Source: Blastococcus tunisiensis (lineage in GTDB: Bacteria; Actinomycetota; Actinomycetes; Mycobacteriales; Geodermatophilaceae). Taken from it: DNA of 55,171 nucleotides. The stretch is from contig NZ_FOND01000027.1 of NCBI RefSeq assembly GCF_900112815.1, positions 1 through 55,171 of the forward strand, written 5' to 3'. Positions 49,830-55,171 of the stretch are shown here, piece by piece (position 1 is the first letter of the stretch; each line of letters starts with the position of its first letter). Both the position numbers and the translations under genes were made by a program. The notes under the pieces are model-generated. The model was not told the DNA's origin. It ran no database searches and saw only the letters and a list, made by a program, of their open reading frames with translations.

Positions 49830-50339
49830 GTGCCCGTTTCGCTGGTCGTGACCTCGGACACGCACGTCCCCAGGCGTGCGCGTGACCTACCTCATTCCCT
49901 GTGGTCGGCGATCGCCGACGCCGACGTCGTCGTGCACGCCGGTGACTGGGTGGACCCGGCGCTGCTCGACCTGTTCGAGGCCCGCGCCCGTCGGCTCGTG
50001 GCGGTGTACGGCAACAACGACCACGGCCCGCTCCGCGAGCGGCTGCCCGAGGTCGCCCGCGCCGGGATCGAGGGCATCCGTTTCGCCGTGGTGCACGAGA
50101 CCGGCGCCGCCACCGGCCGGGAGCTGCGCTGCGCCGCCCGCTTCCCCGACACCGACGTCCTGGTGTTCGGGCACAGCCACATCCCCTGGGACACCACGGC
50201 GCCGTCGGGCCTGCGGCTGCTCAACCCCGGCTCGCCCACCGACCGGCGCCGGCAGCCGCACGGCACCTTCGTCACCGCCGTCGCCGACGCCGGGCAGCTG
50301 CGGGACGTCACCTTCCACGCCGTCCCCCCGCGGCGGTGA
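49830..50339 (+). CDS. YfcE/MJ0936-type metallophosphoesterase
   Basis: 169 residues from GTG 49830. Calcineurin-like fold with metal ligands in TSDTHV, HAGDWVD, YGNNDHGP, VVHE and FGHSHIPW. The GNHD motif reads GNND, typical of this small family. It hydrolyses phosphodiesters or phosphomonoesters in the cytoplasm. Its stop overlaps the RlmA-like start (GTGA). The start is possibly leaderless (weak AACCAT six bases ahead). Confidence 0.88.
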   Translation: MPVSLVVTSDTHVPRRARDLPHSLWSAIADADVVVHAGDWVDPALLDLFEARARRLVAVYGNNDHGPLRERLPEVARAGIEGIRFAVVHETGAATGRELRCAARFPDTDVLVFGHSHIPWDTTAPSGLRLLNPGSPTDRRRQPHGTFVTAVADAGQLRDVTFHAVPPRR

Positions 50340-51208
50340 GCGCCCGCCCGCCGCTGTGCCCGGACGCGGTCGCCCTGCTGGCCTGCCCGGTGTGCGGTCG
50401 GCCCCTGGAGGCGACGGCGGACGACGCCGCCCTGCGCTGCGGCGCCGGCCACGCTTTCGACCGGGCCCGCCAGGGGCACGTCACCCTGCTGCCGCCCGGG
50501 CACCGGGCGCCGTCCGGCGACTCCGCGGCCATGGTCGCCGACCGGGTGGCCTTCCTCGAGGCCGGGCACTACGCCGGCGTCACCGCGGCGGTGGCCGAGG
50601 CGGTCGCGGTGGACGGCGTCCCGGCGTCCCTGCTCGACCTCGGCGGGGGGACCGGGCACCACCTGGGCGGCGTCCTCGACCGGATCCCGGGCGCGGTGGG
50701 CGTGGTGCTGGACTCCTCGGCCTACGCCGCGCGCCGGGCGGCGCGGGCGCACCCGCGCGCGGTCGCGGTCGTCGCGGACACCTGGGCCCGGCTGCCGGTG
50801 CGGGACGGGGTCGTCGACCGGGTCCTGATCGTGTTCGCGCCCCGCAACGGGCCGGAGATCGCGCGGGTGCTGCGGCCGGAGGGCCGGCTGGTCGTCGTGA
50901 CACCGACCGGCGAGCACCTCCGGGAGCTGGTCGGGCCGCTGGGCCTGCTGCGCGTCGATCCCGACAAGGCGGCGCGCCTGGCGGCCACCCTCGAACCGGA
51001 CCTGGAGCCGGTCCGGACGGTGGTCCACCGCCGGGAGCTCGCGCTGCCCCGGTCGACGGCGGCCACGCTGGTCGGGATGGGCCCGCACGCGCGGCACACG
51101 TCGGCCGAGGCGGTCGAGGCGGGGCTGGCCGGGCTCGCCGAACCCGTCGTCGTCACCGTGTCGGTCGACGTCACCACCTACCGGCGGCGGCCGGCCACCG
51201 ACACGTAG
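50336..51208 (+). CDS. RlmA-like 23S rRNA (guanine-N1) methyltransferase
   Basis: 290 residues. An N-terminal zinc site Cys17, Cys20, Cys35, His39 (CPVCG, then RCGAGHAFD) is followed by QGHVTLLP and a Rossmann methyltransferase with LLDLGGGTGHH. This is the RlmA(I)/RlmA(II)/TlrB family, which methylates G745 or G748 in helix 35 of 23S rRNA; RlmA(II) members can give tylosin resistance. The exact target cannot be told from sequence alone. Translationally coupled to the phosphoesterase gene; its 3' end overlaps the convergent GlsB gene by 31 bases. Confidence 0.88.
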   Translation: MSARPPLCPDAVALLACPVCGRPLEATADDAALRCGAGHAFDRARQGHVTLLPPGHRAPSGDSAAMVADRVAFLEAGHYAGVTAAVAEAVAVDGVPASLLDLGGGTGHHLGGVLDRIPGAVGVVLDSSAYAARRAARAHPRAVAVVADTWARLPVRDGVVDRVLIVFAPRNGPEIARVLRPEGRLVVVTPTGEHLRELVGPLGLLRVDPDKAARLAATLEPDLEPVRTVVHRRELALPRSTAATLVGMGPHARHTSAEAVEAGLAGLAEPVVVTVSVDVTTYRRRPATDT

Positions 51209-51441
51209 AGCGCCAGGACGAGCACGGCGCCGAGGATCGAGGCCCACCAGCCGCCCAGGTCGAACTGCACCTCGCCGTCCCGGACCAGGCCGGCGACCAG
51301 GTTGCCGACCACGGAGCCGACGAGGCCGAGCGCGAGCGTGGCGAGGATGCCGAGGTCCTGCTTGCCCGGGACCACGGCGCGGGCGACGAGCCCGGCCACC
51401 AGGCCGATCACGAGGGTCGCGACGATGCCGCCGACGTCCAC
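51178..51441 (-). CDS. GlsB/YeaQ/YmgE family stress membrane protein
   Basis: 87 residues from GTG 51441 behind GGAGG. Three membrane helices with the Gly-zipper pattern of transglycosylase-associated/GlsB proteins (GLVAGLVARAVVPGKQDLGILATLALGLVGSVVG). A general stress-linked inner-membrane protein with no known reaction. Confidence 0.87.
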   Translation of the reverse strand: MDVGGIVATLVIGLVAGLVARAVVPGKQDLGILATLALGLVGSVVGNLVAGLVRDGEVQFDLGGWWASILGAVLVLALYVSVAGRRR

Positions 51442-51644
51442 CGGGCCTCCTCCGCTGGTCCACGCCGTGCGGACCTCGTGCCAGGACCGTAGGGGATCGG
51501 GCCGGCTCCACTGGTCGTCCTCCCGCGGCAGGTCTACCGTGTCCGACGTCACAGTGGGACGTGCGGCTCGCTGCCGACCGGGCAGTGGGTGACACCGACC
51601 GGCGCGCCTGGGTCGTCGGTCGGAGATGCCGCACGGGCACGGTC

Positions 51645-51650
51645 TAAGCT
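51645..51650 (+). promoter_or_regulatory. -10 box of leaderless ctaD
   Basis: TAAGCT ends 7 bases before GTG 51658, with no ribosome site. Confidence 0.5.
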
Positions 51651-51657
51651 GCGCTGC

Positions 51658-53415
51658 GTGACGATTGCACCGGCGCCCATCGTGAGTCGGCCGAGTCCGG
51701 TCCACGTGGCCACCAAGGGTTCGCGCCTGACGAACCTGCTGCGGACCACGGACCACAAGACCATCGGTCTGATGTACCTGACCACGTCGTTCGCCTTCTT
51801 CGTGATCGGCGGCCTGATGGCCATGCTGATCCGCGGCGAACTGGCCCGCCCGGGTCTGCAGTTCCTGTCGCCGGAGCAGTACAACCAGCTGTTCACCATG
51901 CACGGCACGCTGATGCTGCTGATGTTCGCGACGCCGCTGTTCTTCGCCTTCGCGAACCTGATCATGCCGCTGCAGATCGGCGCCCCCGACGTCGCCTTCC
52001 CGCGGCTGAACGCCTTCTCCTTCTGGCTGTTCCTCTTCGGCAGCCTGATCGTGCTGTCGGGCATCCTGACCCCCGGTGGGGCGCCGGACTTCGGCTGGAC
52101 GGCCTACACGCCGCTGTCCAACGTCGTCCACACGCCGGGGCCGGGCGGGAACCTGTGGATCGCCGGCCTGGCCGTGAGCGGTCTGGGCACGATCCTCGGT
52201 GGCGTCAACTTCATCGCCACGATCGTCTGCCTGCGCGCGCCCGGGATGACCATGTTCCGGATGCCGATCTTCGTGTGGAACGCGCTGATCACCAGCGTGC
52301 TGATCCTGCTGGCCTTCCCGATCCTCACCGCGGCGCTGTTCGCGCTGCTGGCCGACCGGACGCTCGGGTCGCTGATCTACTCGGAGGAGAACGGGGGCGC
52401 CATGCTGTGGCAGCACCTGTTCTGGTTCTTCGGGCACCCCGAGGTCTACATCATCGCGCTGCCGTTCTTCGGCATCGTCACCGAGATCATCCCGGTGTTC
52501 AGCCGCAAGCCGCTGTTCGGCTACAAGGGCATGGTCGGCGCCACCCTGGCCATCGGCTTCCTCTCGCTGGCCGTGTGGGCGCACCACATGTACGCCACCG
52601 GCGCGGTGCTGCTGCCCTTCTTCGCCTTCCTCACCTACCTGATCGCCGTGCCGACCGGGCTGAAGTTCTTCAACTGGATCGGCACCATGTGGCGCGGCCA
52701 GCTGACCTTCGAGACGCCGATGCTCTTCTCGCTCGGCTTCATGGTCACCTTCCTGCTCGGTGGCCTGACCGGTGTCCTGCTGGCCAGCCCGCCGCTGGAC
52801 TGGCACGTCACCGACTCCTACTTCGTGGTCGCGCACTTCCACTACGTCGTGTTCGGCACCGTGGTCTTCGCCGCCTACGCCGGCATCTACTTCTGGTTCC
52901 CGAAGATGTGCGGCCGGATGATGGACGAGCGCATCGGCAAGCTGCAGTTCTGGATGACCTTCATCGGCTTCCACGGCACGTTCCTCGTCCAGCACTGGCT
53001 GGGCAACGAGGGCATGCCGCGGCGGTACGTCGACTACCTGCCGACCGACACGTTCACCACGCTGAACATGGTCTCGACGCTGTTCTCGTTCGTGCTCGGT
53101 GCCTCGGTCGTGCCGTTCATCTACAACGTGGTCAAGTCCTGGAAGTACGGGGAGCTGGCCGTGCGCGACGACCCGTGGGGTCACGGGAACTCGCTGGAGT
53201 GGGCCACGTCCTCGCCGCCGCCCCGGCACAACTTCGTCGAGATCCCGCGGATCCGCTCGGAGCGCCCGGCGTTCGAGGCGCACTACCCGCACCTCGTCCA
53301 GCGGCTCCAGGACGAGGCCCACGCGGGCAAGCGGCACACGCCGTACGGCGGCGTCAGCGAGCTGGTGGACGGCACCGGCCCGCGGCAGGGACCGAAGGAC
53401 CCCGACCCCACCTGA
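51658..53415 (+). CDS. ctaD: Cytochrome c oxidase subunit I
   Basis: 585 residues from GTG 51658. Twelve-helix haem-copper oxidase (aa3 type). Haem and CuB ligands are visible: MHGTLMLLM (low-spin haem His), [10 protein letters not shown] (CuB His cross-linked to Tyr), WAHHMYATG (CuB) and [10 protein letters not shown] (haem a3 and a). It reduces O2 to water and pumps protons in the cytoplasmic membrane. The C-terminal cytoplasmic tail is longer than mitochondrial subunit I, as in other actinobacteria. Other subunits are not in the window. A post-stop repeat and a strong terminator follow. Confidence 0.97.
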   Translation: MTIAPAPIVSRPSPVHVATKGSRLTNLLRTTDHKTIGLMYLTTSFAFFVIGGLMAMLIRGELARPGLQFLSPEQYNQLFTMHGTLMLLMFATPLFFAFANLIMPLQIGAPDVAFPRLNAFSFWLFLFGSLIVLSGILTPGGAPDFGWTAYTPLSNVVHTPGPGGNLWIAGLAVSGLGTILGGVNFIATIVCLRAPGMTMFRMPIFVWNALITSVLILLAFPILTAALFALLADRTLGSLIYSEENGGAMLWQHLFWFFGHPEVYIIALPFFGIVTEIIPVFSRKPLFGYKGMVGATLAIGFLSLAVWAHHMYATGAVLLPFFAFLTYLIAVPTGLKFFNWIGTMWRGQLTFETPMLFSLGFMVTFLLGGLTGVLLASPPLDWHVTDSYFVVAHFHYVVFGTVVFAAYAGIYFWFPKMCGRMMDERIGKLQFWMTFIGFHGTFLVQHWLGNEGMPRRYVDYLPTDTFTTLNMVSTLFSFVLGASVVPFIYNVVKSWKYGELAVRDDPWGHGNSLEWATSSPPPRHNFVEIPRIRSERPAFEAHYPHLVQRLQDEAHAGKRHTPYGGVSELVDGTGPRQGPKDPDPT

Positions 53416-53473
53416 ACAAGGACCCCGTCCTTCTCACCCCTCGCACGCTCGGGGCGAGCCTCGGGACGAGGCC
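53416..53473 (+). repeat. Post-stop hairpin repeat, copy C
   Basis: It begins directly after the ctaD stop. Outer stem CCCCGTCC (53423-53430) with GGACGAGG (53464-53471), 7 of 8 paired; inner CCCC (53437-53440) with GGGG (53451-53454) around TCGCACGCTC. Confidence 0.75.
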
Positions 53474-53483
53474 GTGCACCGGG

Positions 53484-53514
53484 GAGGCCCAGGACCGTCG
53501 TGGTCCTGGGCCTC
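53484..53514 (+). terminator. ctaD terminator
   Basis: A perfect 13-bp stem GAGGCCCAGGACC / GGTCCTGGGCCTC with loop GTCGT, just after the post-stop repeat. Confidence 0.85.
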
Positions 53515-53571
53515 TCCGCACCCCGCGGTCCGGGTGCAGGTAGCGGGGGAGCGGTGCGGCACGATGATCGT

Positions 53572-54828
53572 GTGCCGCTCGAGCCCTTCCCCCTCCTCCC
53601 GGTGGACGACCACCCCTCCGGTGCGCGCGCCGTCCTGACCGTGACCGGGGAGGACCGGCCCGGCGTCACCGCCCGGCTGTTCGCCGCGCTCGCCGACGGC
53701 GACGGCGCCCCGGTCGAGGTGATCGACGTCGAGCAGGTCGTCGTCCACGGGCACCTGGTGCTCGGGGTGGTGGTCGCGGCGCTGCCCGCCGAGGGGGTCG
53801 AGCCCGAGCCGGAGCCGGCGCTCGTCGCCCGCCTGCGGGAACTCGCGGACCGGGTGACCGCCGAGACCCGGATGGACGTGGCGGTCGAGGGCGCGTCGAA
53901 CGGGGGCGCGCTGCCGCTGCCCGGCCGGCCGCACCACGTGATCGTGCTCGGCCGCCCCGTCCCCCCGGACGCCGTCGCCGGGGCGGCCCGGGCGATCGCC
54001 GACGTGGGCGGCAACATCGACGCGATCCGGCGGCTGTCGGACTACCCGGTGACCAGCTTCGAGCTGACCGTCTCCGGCGCCGACGCGACCAGCCTGCGCT
54101 CGGCGCTGGCGGCCGTCGCCGCCGCCACCGGGGCCGACATCGCCGTCGAGCAGGTCGGTCTGGCCCGGCGCAGCAAACGGCTGATCGTGCTGGACGTCGA
54201 CTCGACCCTGGTCCGCGGCGAGGTCATCGACGAGCTGGCCGCGCGGGCCGGGCGGGCCGCCGAGGTCGCCCGGATCACCGCCGCGGCCATGAACGGCGAG
54301 CTGGACTTCGCCGAGTCGCTGCGCGCGCGGGTCGCCGTCCTGGCCGGTCTGCCGGTGGAGGTGCTCGACGAGGTGCGCGAGCACCTGGTGCTCACCCCCG
54401 GTGCGCGGACGCTGATCCGCACGCTGCAGCGGCTCGGGTTCCGCTGCGGCATCGTCAGCGGCGGGTTCACCCAGATCACCGGCCCGCTGGCGGAGTCCCT
54501 GGGGCTGGACTTCTCGGCGGCGAACACCCTCGAGGTCGTCGACGGGAAGCTCACCGGCGGGCTGGTCGGGGAGATCGTCGACCGGCCGGGCAAGGCGCGG
54601 GCTCTGGCCAGGTTCGCCGAGCAGTACGGCATCCCGCTGGACCAGACCGTGGCCGTGGGCGACGGCGCCAACGACCTCGACATGCTCAACGCCGCCGGGC
54701 TGGGCATCGCCTTCAACGCCAAGCCGTTCGTCCGCGAGCAGGCGCACACCGCGCTCAACCAGCCCTACCTGGACGCCGTGCTGCAGGTGCTCGGCTTCAC
54801 CCGCGACGAGGTCCTCGACGCGGAGTGA
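53572..54828 (+). CDS. serB: Phosphoserine phosphatase
   Basis: 418 residues from GTG 53572. Two N-terminal ACT-type domains (about 18-100 and 120-195) precede a HAD phosphatase. Asp208 and Asp210 of LDVDST are the nucleophile and acid, then GGF in IVSGGFTQITGPLAESLG, a Lys in PGKARALARFAEQ, and the metal-binding GDGANDLDML. It hydrolyses O-phospho-L-serine to serine in the last step of serine synthesis; the ACT domains may sense serine, as in mycobacterial SerB2. Confidence 0.95.
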   Translation: MPLEPFPLLPVDDHPSGARAVLTVTGEDRPGVTARLFAALADGDGAPVEVIDVEQVVVHGHLVLGVVVAALPAEGVEPEPEPALVARLRELADRVTAETRMDVAVEGASNGGALPLPGRPHHVIVLGRPVPPDAVAGAARAIADVGGNIDAIRRLSDYPVTSFELTVSGADATSLRSALAAVAAATGADIAVEQVGLARRSKRLIVLDVDSTLVRGEVIDELAARAGRAAEVARITAAAMNGELDFAESLRARVAVLAGLPVEVLDEVREHLVLTPGARTLIRTLQRLGFRCGIVSGGFTQITGPLAESLGLDFSAANTLEVVDGKLTGGLVGEIVDRPGKARALARFAEQYGIPLDQTVAVGDGANDLDMLNAAGLGIAFNAKPFVREQAHTALNQPYLDAVLQVLGFTRDEVLDAE

Positions 54829-54849
54829 CCCGCCGCCCCCGCCATGATC

Positions 54850-55171
54850 AGGGAACCCGGGCTCAGGGGGTCGTCGCAACACCCTGACTGAGTGGGGGTC
54901 GGGTATGGCGAGGACGGCGGAGCTCCAGCATCAGCGGCGGGCGTTCTGGACCGGGATCCGGGACGGGCTGCCGACCGTTGCCGCGGCGAAGCGATCAGGC
55001 GTGTCGCAGGCGCGTGGATTTCGGTGGTTCCGTGAGTGTGGCGGGGTGTCACCTGTCGAACTGAGCGAGCCGACCGGCCGATATCTGGACCTGGCCGAGC
55101 GGGAGGAAATCGCCTGCGGTCTGGAACGGGGGGAATCCCTGCGGGCGATCGGCCGCCGCCTTGGCCGGTCG
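54850..55171 (+). mobile_element. IS30-family element, cut by the window end
   Basis: The left end probably lies in 54850-54904, where an imperfect inverted pair CTCAGGGG...ACCCTGACTGAG surrounds GTCGTCGCAAC. The right end is outside the window. Confidence 0.6.
54905..55171 (+). CDS. IS30-family transposase, N-terminal part
   Basis: 89 codons from ATG 54905 to the window edge. Residues ~10-48 form the IS30 helix-turn-helix (RRAFWTGIRDGLPTVAAAKRSGVSQARGFRWFRE). The second HTH is under way at LAEREEIACGLERGESLRAIGRRLGRS, the standard IS30 start of the DNA-binding region. The catalytic DDE domain lies beyond the edge. Confidence 0.87.
   Translation, partial: MARTAELQHQRRAFWTGIRDGLPTVAAAKRSGVSQARGFRWFRECGGVSPVELSEPTGRYLDLAEREEIACGLERGESLRAIGRRLGRS

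Noticed and set aside
50336-51208. Tylosin resistance gene
   Set aside because: RlmA-type methyltransferases are widespread housekeeping enzymes; nothing here shows the G748 specificity or a resistance context.
1-55171. CRISPR array, restriction-modification or abortive-infection locus
   Set aside because: No regularly spaced repeats with unique spacers, Cas, R-M or toxin-antitoxin families were recognised; the tandem repeats are short arrays without spacers.

Overview
The window looks like chromosome from a high-GC actinobacterium. Base composition is above 70% G+C by eye, GTG starts are common, and gene after gene begins 6-7 bases behind a TANNNT -10 box (leaderless transcripts). There are two DtxR/IdeR-type iron boxes. 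The stress and desiccation-type families (DUF3618, holin III, LEA-like, GlsB) and the overall gene set fit Geodermatophilaceae (Blastococcus/Modestobacter/Geodermatophilus-like); that placement is inference, since no rRNA or marker phylogeny could be run. Layout: 1-3290 is a lower-GC accessory patch with two unknown membrane/lipoprotein genes, a tRNA 3' fragment that looks like an attachment site, a broken tyrosine integrase tail and an orphan leucine-rich-repeat protein. 3430-6911 holds an unknown gene, a solitary TasA/camelysin-like secreted protein, a tandem repeat, a phosphotransferase-fold protein, gluconokinase and an orphan FlbD-like protein. 7046-11756 is a MerR-flanked membrane operon (polytopic protein, cupredoxin lipoprotein, 'fenitrothion hydrolase'-type membrane protein). 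11814-14740 is an iron block: siderophore reductase and siderophore-binding lipoprotein diverge from one IdeR box, and Bfd plus bacterioferritin follow a second. 14797-16478 has an isocitrate-lyase-fold enzyme and an OmpR-type regulator. The most unusual part is 16545-21732, all on the minus strand: a receiver and a PAS histidine kinase, then a TasA-like secreted protein, its SipW-type (Ser-His) signal peptidase, a small secreted FN3-like protein, and two paralogous receiver-Hpt proteins. One of these paralogues keeps both phospho-acceptors (Asp52, His180); the other has lost both (Glu63, Gly184). I read this as a surface-fibre secretion operon with a built-in phosphorelay and a pseudo-phosphotransfer partner. 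21935-23905 is a stress operon behind a SigB/SigF-type promoter. 24148-31499 is housekeeping and accessory metabolism: crotonase, zinc peptidase, SIMPL, a YgiB/YgiC-like pair, a deazaflavin oxidoreductase, an AlkZ-like protein, a methyltransferase, a 41-residue membrane peptide, DUF1801 and a three-helix protein. An IS110-family element (about 31500-33340) has a roughly 350-base leader with strong secondary structure, the expected place for a bridge RNA. 33375-44073 carries ABC-F, DUF4190/DUF4352, a PLP aldolase-like enzyme, a sugar-lactone oxidase, TetR-MFS, an aldo/keto reductase, another MFS and a zinc alcohol dehydrogenase. 44363-46027 is an M23 cell-wall peptidase fused to a histone-H1-like Lys/Ala/Thr repeat on the cytoplasmic side of one membrane helix. 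The rest holds a CDF transporter, CtaG, a DHA2 exporter, a phosphoesterase, an RlmA-like methyltransferase, GlsB, cytochrome c oxidase subunit I and SerB. The window ends inside an IS30 transposase. A family of covarying hairpins (four copies: 13905, 16479, 47032, 53416) starts directly after stop codons of unrelated genes and shares a TCGCACGCTC-type loop.
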